From the NCBI GenBank assembly GCA_910575565.1, contig CAJTFL010000008.1, positions 74,179 through 138,178 of the forward strand: a stretch of 64,000 nt of DNA. Direction: 5' to 3'. This DNA comes from Lachnospiraceae bacterium (GTDB lineage: Bacteria; Bacillota; Clostridia; Lachnospirales; Lachnospiraceae). The position numbers and the translations under genes are program-made. Positions 18,548 to 26,829 of this stretch are shown here, piece by piece (the first letter of the stretch is position 1; the number at the start of each line of letters is the position of its first letter). The notes under the pieces are model-generated. The model worked only from the letters and a program-made list of their open reading frames with translations. It had not been told where the DNA came from and ran no database searches.

Positions 18548-18775
18548 TTAACGCTTTACGAAAATCCCGTTAGCGTCCCCAGGCCGCAGGGCGATTACCT
18601 TATGGCGGATCTGGTAGGCAGACAGGCCGCGGCCTCTGCCTTTATGGACGCAGGCGATGGGGACGCCTTCCTCAAAGCCCCATTGGCTAAGAAGGGATTT
18701 TTGCTTATCCGGCAGCGCCATCCAGACGATCCGTGCCTGTCTGCCTTGGCTTAAGTTGCTTAATGGAATCACCAT
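18548..18775 (-). CDS. FeoA-like small protein
   Basis: 75 aa from the ATG at 18775, selected because AAGGAGG lies five bases upstream; a longer frame to 18913 has no ribosome site. The sequence follows the FeoA/SH3-like pattern: an opening PLSNLSQGRQARIV, a central LLSQWGFEEGVPIACV and a close ALRPGDANGIFV. FeoA proteins assist FeoB in ferrous iron import. Here the gene is alone, and the only FeoB relative in view (14.2-16.0 kb) is degenerate. Its stop is five bases from the helicase stop (convergent). Confidence 0.7.
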   Translation of the reverse strand: MVIPLSNLSQGRQARIVWMALPDKQKSLLSQWGFEEGVPIACVHKGRGRGLSAYQIRHKVIALRPGDANGIFVKR

Positions 18776-18829
18776 AACATCCTCCTTGCGTTTTCCTTGG
18801 CCTCCAGCAAATCGCAAATGCTCCGGGAG

Positions 18830-18859
18830 CCTGCCTGCTGGAAACCTGCCTGCTGGAAA
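18830..18859. repeat. 15-bp tandem duplication upstream of feoA
   Basis: CCTGCCTGCTGGAAA is present twice in perfect tandem (18830-18844, 18845-18859), within the feoA leader or promoter region on the minus strand. Significance is unknown. Confidence 0.6.
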
Positions 18860-18991
18860 CTTGCGGCAGCAGCGCAGCGGCCAGATGGGAATGGAAAAGG
18901 TTAGGATCAGCATATGCCGTAGAACGGATGGATATGCCTGTCATTTCGCAGTACGCAGCATATTGGAGCAAGATTCAGTGAGCATGGCCTT

Positions 18992-19723
18992 CTATCCTTT
19001 CTTCATTTGGCCTTCTGTTAAGCAAATGGGAACCGGCTCATGGATCACCATGGCGTTTTCCGTCACCAGGCAGTCGTAAGCCAAAAGGGTTACGCCTGCC
19101 TGTTTTGCCCGCAGAAGGGCGGCTCCGAACTCCGGGTGGGTTTCGGTGTTTGGGATAAAGCGGGTTACGCCTTTCATCTGGATGACCAGAAGGAGGAAGG
19201 CAGGGTGGCCTTCCTTTGCGTAAGATGCCAGCTCATCCAAATGCTTTACGCCCCGTATGGTGGGCGCGTCGGGGAAGGCGGCGGTTCCTTCTCGTTCTAA
19301 GGTTACGCCCTTCACTTCCATAAAAGCCTGCTTCCCATCCAGCATAAAGGCCAAGTCAAACCGGGAATTCCCCCAGACGGCTTCCCGGCGGATGTCAGAA
19401 ATCTGGGCGTGGGCGGGAAGGCTGGCCAGAAGCCCGCCAGAGCTTACCCATTCGCAGGCTGCGGCATTGGGAGCCTGGGAATCCATGTTGATCAGCATCC
19501 GGCCTTTGTATACGGCGATCACGTCGTAGCTGGTTTTCCGCCCGGACTTTTGGGCGTTTGGGTGGTATTCTAAGATTAGCTTTGCCCCGGGGACAAGCAG
19601 TTCCCGGCAGCGTCCCGTATTTTTCACGTGGCAGACCGTTTCCTTCCCGCCGATCATCACGTGGGCGATGAAGCGGTTGGGGCGGGAGAGGAATGTGCCG
19701 GTGGCGATATGTTCATAGTGCAT
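18992..19723 (-). CDS. sfsA: SfsA family protein (sugar fermentation stimulation protein)
   Basis: 243 aa, full length. Typical SfsA landmarks are TFLSRPNRFIAHV at the N-terminus, CHVKNTGRCRELLVPGAKL, RFDLAFMLDGKQAFMEVKGVTLE and GVKHLDELASYAKEGHPAFL. The fold combines an OB-like domain with a restriction-endonuclease-like (PD-(D/E)XK) core; the historical name comes from maltose metabolism in E. coli and the molecular role is unsettled. GGAG lies 10 bases before the start. A promoter is visible at 19795-19823. Confidence 0.92.
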   Translation of the reverse strand: MHYEHIATGTFLSRPNRFIAHVMIGGKETVCHVKNTGRCRELLVPGAKLILEYHPNAQKSGRKTSYDVIAVYKGRMLINMDSQAPNAAACEWVSSGGLLASLPAHAQISDIRREAVWGNSRFDLAFMLDGKQAFMEVKGVTLEREGTAAFPDAPTIRGVKHLDELASYAKEGHPAFLLLVIQMKGVTRFIPNTETHPEFGAALLRAKQAGVTLLAYDCLVTENAMVIHEPVPICLTEGQMKKG

Positions 19724-19794
19724 GGAAGGCAGCTCCTTTTTGTTTTTTGATGCCGCGTTATGCGGCTGGTATGCCTAAAAAATTGCTTTTGGTA

Positions 19795-19823
19795 ATTATA
19801 GTCCTTTTGGAAGCCCTTGGCAA
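19795..19823 (-). promoter_or_regulatory. Sigma-A promoter of sfsA
   Basis: On the minus strand TTGCCA (19823-19818) and TATAAT (19800-19795) are separated by exactly 17 bases. A small inverted repeat (TGCCGC/GCGGCA, near 19750-19766) lies in the leader. Confidence 0.72.
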
Positions 19824-19868
19824 GGTTTGGCATAAGCCTTAAGGAAGCCTGCCGCGTGCAGTTTCAGG

Positions 19869-19897
19869 TTGCGTGCCAAATAAAAATATGCTATAGT
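19869..19897 (+). promoter_or_regulatory. Sigma-A promoter of thrC
   Basis: TTGCGT (19869-19874), 17-base spacer, TATAGT (19892-19897), about 95 bases before the start codon. No T-box or attenuator pattern was seen in the leader. Confidence 0.65.
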
Positions 19898-19992
19898 AAA
19901 CGGCAAGATATTGGCTCAAAAGATCTTTTGCCCTGCCATAAAGAATATAAGGTTCCCCGGTATCTGACTGCGGGAAGGAAAGGAATCTGACT

Positions 19993-21486
19993 ATGGAAGT
20001 AACGTATCAAAGCACCAGGGGAGGGCAGTCCGGCGTGACCGCATCCCAGGCGATTTTACAGGGCCTTGCAAAGGACGGGGGCTTGTTTATGCCGGACAGG
20101 ATTCCCGGCCTGGATATTTCCTGGGAAAAGCTGTCCTCCATGACCTATCAGGAGACGGCCTATGAGGTGATGAAGCTGTTCCTTACGGATTACACGGAGG
20201 AGGAATTAAAGGGCTGCATTAATAAAGCGTATGACGCTAAATTCGATACGGAGGAGATCGCCCCCCTGACGAAGGCGGGCGGTGCGTATTACCTGGAGCT
20301 GTTCCACGGCAATACTATCGCCTTTAAGGATATGGCCTTATCCATCCTCCCCCACCTAATGACCACGGCGGCCAGGAAAAACCAGGCGGACAAGGAGATT
20401 GTGATTCTTACGGCTACCTCCGGCGACACGGGGAAAGCCGCTATGGCCGGGTTTGCCGATGTGCCAGGGACAAGGATTATCGTGTTTTATCCCAAGGGCG
20501 GGGTAAGCAGGATCCAGGAGCTGCAGATGCGCACCCAGAAGGGGGAAAATACGGCAGTGGTGGCGATCCACGGGAATTTTGACGATGCCCAGACGGGGGT
20601 AAAGCAGATCTTCGGGGATCAGGCTTTCCAGGAAGAGATGGCAGGGAAAGGCTTCCAGTTTTCCTCGGCTAATTCCATCAATGTAGGGCGGCTAGTGCCC
20701 CAGGTGGTTTATTACGTTTATGCTTACGCCCGGCTTTTGGCCCATGGGGAAATTGGGGACGGGGAAGAGATCAATGTGGTCGTGCCTACAGGAAACTTCG
20801 GCAATATCCTGGCAGCGTACTTTGCGAAAATGATGGGAACGCCTATCCATAAGCTGATCTGCGCATCCAATGATAATAAGGTCCTGTACGACTTTTTCAC
20901 CACTGGCATCTATGACCGGAACCGGGAGTTTATCCTTACCAGCTCCCCCTCCATGGATATCCTGATTTCCAGCAATTTAGAGCGGCTGATCTATTTAAGC
21001 GCCGGATGCAGCCCTGAGAAGAACTGGGAATTAATGGAAGAGCTTAAGGAGACCGGCCGGTACGCCGTCACGCCCCAGATGAAGGAAAAGATGGGGGATT
21101 TCTGGGGCGGCTTTGCGGATCAGGAGGAAAACGGGGCAGAGATTAAGCGGGTATTTGCCGATACGGGATACTTGATGGATACCCATACTGGGGTAGCGTC
21201 GGCAGTTTACCAAAAATATGTGCGGGAAACTGGAGACCGGCTGAAGGCGGTTATCGCTTCCACCGCCAGCCCCTATAAATTTGCCCCCAGCGTTATGGAG
21301 GCCATAACCGGAAAGAAGAGCGAACAGGAGCCCTTTGTGCTCATTGATGAGATGAGCGCCCTCTCCAAGGTTCCGGTTCCGAAGGCGGTGGACGAGATCC
21401 GCAGCGCCCCCATCCGCCACAGCCGGGAGTGCGATGTGGAGGGAATGAAAGCCGAGGTAAAAGAGATCTTAAGCTTTGCGAATTAG
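19993..21486 (+). CDS. thrC: Threonine synthase
   Basis: 497 aa, the length of the large-type enzyme. It is a PLP-dependent lyase converting O-phosphohomoserine to threonine. The N-terminus YQSTRGGQSGVTASQAILQG is typical, the PLP lysine is K112 in FHGNTIAFKDMALS, the phosphate-binding loop is TATSGDTGKAAMAG, and NSINVGRLVPQ follows. The ribosome site GGAAGGAAAGGA precedes the ATG. It is a single gene with its own promoter, not linked to hom or thrB here. Confidence 0.96.
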   Translation: MEVTYQSTRGGQSGVTASQAILQGLAKDGGLFMPDRIPGLDISWEKLSSMTYQETAYEVMKLFLTDYTEEELKGCINKAYDAKFDTEEIAPLTKAGGAYYLELFHGNTIAFKDMALSILPHLMTTAARKNQADKEIVILTATSGDTGKAAMAGFADVPGTRIIVFYPKGGVSRIQELQMRTQKGENTAVVAIHGNFDDAQTGVKQIFGDQAFQEEMAGKGFQFSSANSINVGRLVPQVVYYVYAYARLLAHGEIGDGEEINVVVPTGNFGNILAAYFAKMMGTPIHKLICASNDNKVLYDFFTTGIYDRNREFILTSSPSMDILISSNLERLIYLSAGCSPEKNWELMEELKETGRYAVTPQMKEKMGDFWGGFADQEENGAEIKRVFADTGYLMDTHTGVASAVYQKYVRETGDRLKAVIASTASPYKFAPSVMEAITGKKSEQEPFVLIDEMSALSKVPVPKAVDEIRSAPIRHSRECDVEGMKAEVKEILSFAN

Positions 21487-21512
21487 TGCTTTTATTTTTC
21501 GGGAAAATGAGA

Positions 21513-21518
21513 TATAAT
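21513..21518 (+). promoter_or_regulatory. Candidate -10 of the fba promoter
   Basis: TATAAT lies 59 bases before the fba start, with only a weak T-rich -35 about 17 bases upstream. It is placed between the thrC stop and fba. Confidence 0.45.
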
Positions 21519-21576
21519 GAACCATAGAGCGTGTTGATTAAAACACAATAATTTATTTCACGAGGAGGGTATTACC

Positions 21577-22440
21577 ATGTTAGTTTCCGCAAAAGAAATG
21601 CTCCAGAAGGCAAGAGAGGGCAAATACGCAGTAGGCCAGTTCAACATCAACAACTTAGAGTGGACCAAGGCAGTGCTGTTAACCGCAGAAGAGATGAAAT
21701 CTCCGGTGATTTTAGGCGTATCCGAAGGCGCAGGCAAGTACATGACCGGTTTCGGCACGGTTGCGGCTATGGTTAAGGCGATGATCAGCGAGATGAACAT
21801 CACCGTCCCAGTAGCGCTCCACTTAGACCATGGGACGTATGACGGCTGCTATAAGTGCATCAAGGCCGGCTTCTCTTCCATCATGTTTGACGGCTCCCAT
21901 TATCCCATCGCGGAGAACGTGGAGAAGACCACGGAGTTAGTTCATGTGGCTCATCAGTTAGGCTTATCCATCGAGGCTGAGGTTGGCTCCATCGGCGGCG
22001 AAGAAGACGGCGTAGTGGGCATGGGCGAGTGCGCGGATCCCAACGAGTGCAAGCAGATTGCGGATCTGGGCGTAGATATGCTGGCTGCAGGCATTGGCAA
22101 TATCCATGGCAAATACCCGGAAAACTGGCCTGGCTTAAGCTTCGAGACCTTAGCGGCAGTAAATGAGAAGGTAGGGGAGATGCCCTTAGTGCTCCATGGC
22201 GGCACAGGCATCCCGGCAGATATGATCAAGAAGGCCATCAGCTTAGGCGTTGCCAAGATCAATGTAAATACCGAGTGCCAGTTATCCTTTGCGGCAGCTA
22301 CCCGTGAGTATGTCGAGGCAGGCAAGGATCAGCAGGGCAAGGGCTTTGACCCAAGGAAGCTTTTAGCTCCCGGCGCAGAGGCCATCAAGGCTACCGTGCG
22401 GGAGAAGATTGAGCTGTTCGGCTCCGCAAACAAGGCCTGA
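21577..22440 (+). CDS. fba: Class II fructose-1,6-bisphosphate aldolase
   Basis: 287 aa. This zinc-dependent glycolytic enzyme cleaves fructose-1,6-bisphosphate to dihydroxyacetone phosphate and glyceraldehyde-3-phosphate. Landmarks are the opening AKEMLQKAREGKYAVGQFN, catalytic/metal segment HLDHGTYDGC (D84, H85), GSIGGEEDGV, GIGNIHGKYP, LHGGTGIP and INVNTECQ. It has a strong ribosome site (GAGGAGGG). The gene shows strong codon bias (many CTT-poor, TTA/AAG-rich runs), as expected for a highly expressed enzyme. It is monocistronic, ended by the hairpin at 22488. Confidence 0.96.
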   Translation: MLVSAKEMLQKAREGKYAVGQFNINNLEWTKAVLLTAEEMKSPVILGVSEGAGKYMTGFGTVAAMVKAMISEMNITVPVALHLDHGTYDGCYKCIKAGFSSIMFDGSHYPIAENVEKTTELVHVAHQLGLSIEAEVGSIGGEEDGVVGMGECADPNECKQIADLGVDMLAAGIGNIHGKYPENWPGLSFETLAAVNEKVGEMPLVLHGGTGIPADMIKKAISLGVAKINVNTECQLSFAAATREYVEAGKDQQGKGFDPRKLLAPGAEAIKATVREKIELFGSANKA

Positions 22441-22487
22441 TTGCAAATCCCTGGGGAAAAGTGAATGAAAAAATGATCGGGAAAAAT

Positions 22488-22509
22488 AAAAAAAGCACTT
22501 GCTTTTTTT
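22488..22509 (+). terminator. Intrinsic terminator of fba
   Basis: AAAAAAAGCA pairs with TGCTTTTTTT, giving a compact A/T-rich stem ending in a seven-T run 48-70 bases after the fba stop. Confidence 0.7.
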
Positions 22510-22537
22510 CCGGAAATGGTTTATTTTAATTACAGAC

Positions 22538-22570
22538 AAAGGCGTTCTCTCATTGGAGAGGGCGCCTTTT
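22538..22570 (+). promoter_or_regulatory. Terminator-like hairpin in the glnN leader
   Basis: AAAGGCG (22538-22544) pairs with CGCCTTT (22563-22569), UU pairs with GG by wobble, and CTCTC (22547-22551) pairs with GAGAG (22556-22560) around an ATTG loop, followed by TTTT. A weak promoter (TTGCTT 22499, TATTTT 22522, spacer 17) lies just before it. It sits 30 bases before the glnN start, so it may attenuate glnN or end a very short leader RNA. Confidence 0.55.
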
Positions 22571-22599
22571 CCACATATTCAGAGAGGATGGAAAAATCT

Positions 22600-24717
22600 A
22601 TGGGAGAAATCGTAAATGTAGCTGAGATTTTCGGCGAAAACGTGTTTAATGACGCAGTGATGAGGGAACGGCTGCCCAAAAGCGTTTATAAAAAGCTGAA
22701 AAAAACCATTGTAGAGGGCAAGGAGCTGGAAGCGGGCATCGCGGATTCTGTGGCTCAGGCCATGAAGGAGTGGGCGGTAGAGCGGGGCGCTACCCATTAC
22801 ACCCATTGGTTCCAGCCTCTGACCGGGGTAACGGCGGAAAAGCATGATTCCTTTATCTCTGCCCCGGATGCCAGCGGAAAGATCATGCTGGAATTTTCCG
22901 GGAAAGAGCTGGTAAAGGGCGAGCCGGACGCATCCTCCTTCCCCTCAGGGGGCTTAAGAGCCACCTTTGAAGCCAGGGGCTATACCGCCTGGGACTGCAC
23001 TTCCCCGGCATTTTTAAAGGAAGACGCAACGGGCGTTACCTTGTGCATCCCCACCGCATTCTGCTCCTATACCGGGGAAGCGCTGGATAAGAAGACGCCC
23101 CTGCTCCGCTCCATGCAGGCCATTGACCAGCAGGCATTAAGGATTTTACGGCTGTTTGGCAATACCACGTCAAAGAAGGTAACGCCTTCCGTAGGCCCGG
23201 AGCAGGAATACTTCCTGGTAGACCGGGCGAAATACCTGCAGCGGAAGGATTTAATCTATACCGGGCGCACACTGTTTGGCGCCATGCCGCCTAAGGGCCA
23301 GGAAATGGACGATCATTATTTCGGAACCATCCGGGAGCGGATTGGAGCCTATATGAACGAGGTAAACAAAGAGCTTTGGAAGCTTGGGGTATCCGCCAAG
23401 ACCCAGCACAACGAGGTTGCGCCTGCACAGCATGAGCTGGCGGTCATCTACTCCGAGGCCAACCTGGCAGTGGATCATAACCAGATGGTGATGGAAACCT
23501 TGAAAAAGGTAGCCGGACGCCACGGCTTAACCTGCCTGCTTCACGAAAAGCCCTTCGCCGGGGTAAACGGTTCCGGCAAGCATAATAACTGGTCCATCAC
23601 CACCGACGACGGCATCAATATGTTGAATCCCGGGGAAACGCCCCATGAGAACATCCAGTTCCTCCTGGTGTTAGCCTGTATCTTAAAGGCAGTGGACATC
23701 CATGCGGATCTCCTCAGGCAGTCGGCGGCGGACGTGGGGAACGACCACCGCTTAGGGGCCAATGAAGCGCCTCCGGCCATCATCTCCATCTTCTTAGGGG
23801 AGCAGCTGGAAGACGTAATTGACCAGCTTTGCAGCACCGGCGAGGCCACCCATTCCAAGCAGGGCGGGAAGCTGATGACCGGCGTAGCCACCCTGCCGGA
23901 TCTGGATAAGGATGCCACCGACAGGAACCGTACATCTCCCTTTGCCTTTACCGGGAACAAATTTGAATTCCGTATGGTGGGATCCGCAGATTCCATCTCC
24001 TCCCCTAACGTGGTGTTAAACACCATCGTTGCAGAGGCCTTCAAGGAAGCGGCGGATGAGCTGGAAAAGGCGGAAGACTTTGAGCTGGCTGTCCATGACA
24101 TGATTAAGGAAATGCTGGCTGCCCATAAGCGGATCATCTTTAATGGCAACGGCTACTCCGATGCCTGGGTAGAGGAAGCCGAAAAGCGCGGACTTCCCAA
24201 CATAAAGTCCATGGTAGACGCTATCCCCTCCCTGACCACCCACAAGGCGGTAAAGCTGTTTGAGGAGTTCGGCGTATTCACCAGGGCCGAGCTGGAATCC
24301 AGGGCTGAGATCGAATATGAAACCTACGCAAAGGCCATTAATATAGAAGCAAGAACCATGATTGACATGGCAGGCAAACAGTTCATCCCGGCGGTAATTA
24401 AATACACCACCCAGCTTGCCCAGTCCATCAATGCGGTGAAAGCCGCCTGCCCCGCCGCTGACGTAAGCGTGCAGGCCGAGCTGCTTACCGAATGCTCCGA
24501 CCTGTTAAGCGAAACCCGCCTGGCGCTGTCCTCCCTTATGGAAATCGACGGGGAGGCCGGGAAGATGGAAGAAGGGCGTGCTCAGGCCGTCTTCTGCCAC
24601 AGCAAGGTAATCCCCGCCATGGAAGCCTTAAGGGCTCCTATCGATAAGCTGGAGATGGTGGTAGACAAGGAATTCTGGCCCATGCCAAGTTATGGGGATT
24701 TGATTTTTGAAGTTTAA
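22600..24717 (+). CDS. glnN: Glutamine synthetase type III (GSIII)
   Basis: 705 aa from the ATG at 22600, matching the roughly 700-residue length of GSIII. An ATG at 22588 has no spacing from the AGAGAGG ribosome site, and the frame opens further upstream without one. The enzyme condenses glutamate and ammonia using ATP. Landmarks are [12 protein letters not shown] at the N-terminus, the [10 protein letters not shown] metal-binding strand, [23 protein letters not shown], the ATP loop [14 protein letters not shown] and the glutamate loop [20 protein letters not shown]. It stands alone with a hairpin leader. Confidence 0.95.
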   Translation: MGEIVNVAEIFGENVFNDAVMRERLPKSVYKKLKKTIVEGKELEAGIADSVAQAMKEWAVERGATHYTHWFQPLTGVTAEKHDSFISAPDASGKIMLEFSGKELVKGEPDASSFPSGGLRATFEARGYTAWDCTSPAFLKEDATGVTLCIPTAFCSYTGEALDKKTPLLRSMQAIDQQALRILRLFGNTTSKKVTPSVGPEQEYFLVDRAKYLQRKDLIYTGRTLFGAMPPKGQEMDDHYFGTIRERIGAYMNEVNKELWKLGVSAKTQHNEVAPAQHELAVIYSEANLAVDHNQMVMETLKKVAGRHGLTCLLHEKPFAGVNGSGKHNNWSITTDDGINMLNPGETPHENIQFLLVLACILKAVDIHADLLRQSAADVGNDHRLGANEAPPAIISIFLGEQLEDVIDQLCSTGEATHSKQGGKLMTGVATLPDLDKDATDRNRTSPFAFTGNKFEFRMVGSADSISSPNVVLNTIVAEAFKEAADELEKAEDFELAVHDMIKEMLAAHKRIIFNGNGYSDAWVEEAEKRGLPNIKSMVDAIPSLTTHKAVKLFEEFGVFTRAELESRAEIEYETYAKAINIEARTMIDMAGKQFIPAVIKYTTQLAQSINAVKAACPAADVSVQAELLTECSDLLSETRLALSSLMEIDGEAGKMEEGRAQAVFCHSKVIPAMEALRAPIDKLEMVVDKEFWPMPSYGDLIFEV

Positions 24718-24834
24718 GGCGGTAGATTTATCATAAAAGCGAATGCTTTGTCAACTTGGATAACTGGTAAGGTAGATTTTAACTTTAGGCTCTACTTGAA
24801 AAGATATTATTTATAGCTTGCCAGTACACTAGCA

Positions 24835-24966
24835 CCGCCAGGAGTATATTCCATGAGGAATCCCCTTCGGAAACGTCGGCGCTTAACGAGGTCTCTCACG
24901 AGTTTAGCGTCCGCTACGTTGGAGACGGAGCGAAAGCGCGGTGACGATGGAATATACTCCTGGCGG
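24835..24966. mobile_element. 132-bp palindrome-ended element (MITE-like)
   Basis: CCGCCAGGAGTATATTCCAT (24835-24854) and its exact reverse complement (24947-24966) bound 92 bases that contain an imperfect inner stem (GGCGCTTAAC with GTTTAGCGTC). No open frame of note and no obvious target duplication. It sits between glnN and ridA, both of which end here. It could be a non-autonomous mobile repeat or a large structured RNA. The remaining bases of the glnN-ridA gap (24718-24834) show nothing recognisable. Confidence 0.6.
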
Positions 24967-24993
24967 GGCGGAAAAGCAAATGTTTTTATGGAC

Positions 24994-25046
24994 AAAAAGC
25001 TGCCATACCGGCTAATTTGCGTGTAGCCTTGATATGGCAGCTTTTT
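24994..25046. terminator. Two-way terminator between glnN and ridA
   Basis: AAAAAGCTGCCATA (24994-25007) pairs with TATGGCAGCTTTTT (25033-25046), a 14-bp perfect stem with A-run and T-run ends, so it can stop both converging transcripts. Confidence 0.85.
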
Positions 25047-25064
25047 CTTTTTGCTTTATTTGTC

Positions 25065-25448
25065 TTATTTGTCTGTGCAGGCCACCGCCTCAATCTCAAC
25101 TAAAGCATCCTTCGGCAGGCGTGCCACTTCCACGGCAGCCCTGGCCGGGAAATCTTTCTCAAAGAATTCCCCGTACACGGCGTTCATGTCCGCGAACATA
25201 TTCATATCCTTCATAAATACGCCCACGCGCAGGATCTGGCTCATCTCCACGCCCTCGCTGGCCAGGATATTCTTTACATTGGTCAGGGACTGGCGGGTCT
25301 GGGACTTAATGTCATCCCCTGCAAATTCCCCGGTAGCCGGATCGATGGGGAGCTGCCCGGAAACGAAAACCATATTTCCAGCCTGCACGGCCTGAGAGTA
25401 AGGCCCGATTGCCCCAGGCGCATTCGTTGTTGCATATACTTTCTTCAT
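25065..25448 (-). CDS. ridA: RidA family enamine/imine deaminase
   Basis: 127 aa, full family length. RidA hydrolyses reactive 2-aminoacrylate and related enamines produced by PLP enzymes. Landmarks are TTNAPGAIGPYSQAVQAGN, VFVSGQLPIDPATGEF, NVKNILASEGVEMSQILRV, and the C-terminal ARAAVEVARLPKDALVEIEAVA with the substrate-binding Arg and Glu. The ribosome site GGAGGAAGAAAC precedes the ATG. Single gene. Confidence 0.94.
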   Translation of the reverse strand: MKKVYATTNAPGAIGPYSQAVQAGNMVFVSGQLPIDPATGEFAGDDIKSQTRQSLTNVKNILASEGVEMSQILRVGVFMKDMNMFADMNAVYGEFFEKDFPARAAVEVARLPKDALVEIEAVACTDK

Positions 25449-25588
25449 GTTTCTTCCTCCTGTTATCGTGCGGATGTATGTCCGCTAAGTGCTACCAGTT
25501 TACCATATCCCTTTGCCCGGATCAATAGCATTCGGGGGAAATTCCGAAAGAAAATCGGAAAAAGAGGAAGATTCTTCATGAAAATTCC

Positions 25589-25617
25589 TTGACAGAATGG
25601 GACGATATGGCTATAAT
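25589..25617 (+). promoter_or_regulatory. Consensus sigma-A promoter of the rpsL-rpsG-fusA unit
   Basis: TTGACA (25589-25594), a 17-base spacer and TATAAT (25612-25617), both hexamers perfect. A strong promoter is expected for ribosomal protein genes. Confidence 0.92.
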
Positions 25618-25707
25618 CATTAAGGTGTGCAAAAAGCCGCCAGTGTTTTTTGTATGCCGAAAGCTGCAATAAGGCAACCACAGTCAATATCACAGGAGGT
25701 GAAACGA

Positions 25708-26127
25708 ATGCCAACATTTAACCAGTTAGTTAGAAAAGGAAGACAGACCAGTGTAAAGAAGTCTACCGCTCCGGCGCTGCAGAAGGGCTTCAATTCGTTA
25801 CAGAAGAGGGCGACGGATATTTCTTCTCCCCAGAAGAGAGGCGTGTGCACGGCTGTTAAGACTGCTACCCCGAAAAAGCCGAACTCTGCGCTTCGTAAGA
25901 TTGCCAGGGTACGTTTATCCAACGGGATCGAAGTGACCAGCTATATTCCGGGCGAAGGCCATAATTTACAGGAGCATAGCGTAGTGCTGATCCGCGGCGG
26001 CAGGGTAAAGGATCTTCCCGGTACGAGATACCACATTATCCGGGGAACTTTGGATACCGCCGGTGTTGCAAACCGGAAGCAGGCCCGTTCCAAGTATGGC
26101 GCTAAGAGGCCGAAAGTGAAAAAATAA
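25708..26127 (+). CDS. rpsL: 30S ribosomal protein S12
   Basis: 139 aa from the ATG at 25708, preceded by AGGAGGT; the open frame reaches upstream to 25627 but without a start signal. The protein sits at the decoding centre. It includes the conserved [19 protein letters not shown] loop with the wild-type lysines whose substitution gives streptomycin resistance, and the second conserved loop [15 protein letters not shown] short insertion after [12 protein letters not shown] lengthens the N-terminus relative to E. coli, as is common in Clostridia. Confidence 0.97.
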   Translation: MPTFNQLVRKGRQTSVKKSTAPALQKGFNSLQKRATDISSPQKRGVCTAVKTATPKKPNSALRKIARVRLSNGIEVTSYIPGEGHNLQEHSVVLIRGGRVKDLPGTRYHIIRGTLDTAGVANRKQARSKYGAKRPKVKK

Positions 26128-26332
26128 GCAGTAAGAAGCAGTAAGACGAAATAGGATTTATGCCGGAATGATGATATTGAACCTGTAGGTTGCAGGAGAT
26201 AGAGATTGATCACCGTCAGCAGGTGATTCCGTGCATGAACGTGCCGGGGAGGGCTTATCCTGCCCAGCATGAGTACCTATGATCTAATGCATACGGAAGG
26301 AGATTCCGTACCATATTAAGGAGGGAAGTAAC
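26128..26332 (+). other. 205-base rpsL-rpsG spacer with possible regulatory hairpins
   Basis: No gene is visible. ATCACC/GGTGAT (near 26198-26214) can form a small stem, and GGGCTTATCCTGCCC forms another. In E. coli the S12-S7 gap binds S7 for autogenous control; whether this longer and different spacer does so is not known. Confidence 0.25.
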
Positions 26333-26803
26333 GTGCCACGTAAAGGACATACTCAGAAAAGGGACGTACTGGCAGACCCGATTTACAACAACAAGGTTGT
26401 AACCAAGTTAATCAACAATATTATGTTGGACGGGAAAAAGGGGATTGCACAGAAGATTGTATACGGTGCATTTGACCGCGTTGCCAATAAGACCGGCAAG
26501 GATGCACTGGAAGTATTTGAAGAAGCGATGAACAACATTATGCCTGTGCTGGAAGTTAAGGCAAAACGTATCGGCGGCGCTACCTATCAGGTTCCCATCG
26601 AGGTTAAGCCGGAGAGAAGGCAGGCTCTTGCCCTTCGCTGGCTGACTGCCTATTCCCGCAAGAGAGGCGAGAAGACCCAGCAGGAGAGGCTGGCCAATGA
26701 GATTATGGACGCGGCCAACAATACCGGCGCATCGGTAAAGAAGAAAGAAGATATGCATAAGATGGCAGAGGCAAACAAAGCATTCTCCCATTACCGTTTC
26801 TAA
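26333..26803 (+). CDS. rpsG: 30S ribosomal protein S7
   Basis: 156 aa, GTG start with GGAGGGAAG upstream. It is the primary 16S-binding protein of the 30S head. Landmarks are [65 protein letters not shown] and the C-terminal [12 protein letters not shown]. Part of the str operon. Confidence 0.97.
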   Translation: MPRKGHTQKRDVLADPIYNNKVVTKLINNIMLDGKKGIAQKIVYGAFDRVANKTGKDALEVFEEAMNNIMPVLEVKAKRIGGATYQVPIEVKPERRQALALRWLTAYSRKRGEKTQQERLANEIMDAANNTGASVKKKEDMHKMAEANKAFSHYRF

Positions 26804-26829
26804 TGGAAGACTAGAAGGAGGAAAAAGCC

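Noticed and set aside
18776..18913. 46-residue extension of the FeoA-like protein
   Set aside because: No ribosome site at 18913; AAGGAGG lies just before the ATG at 18775, and the extension includes the 15-bp tandem duplication.
25627..25707. N-terminal extension of S12
   Set aside because: The upstream in-frame codons overlap the promoter-to-ribosome-site leader. AGGAGGT marks the ATG at 25708.
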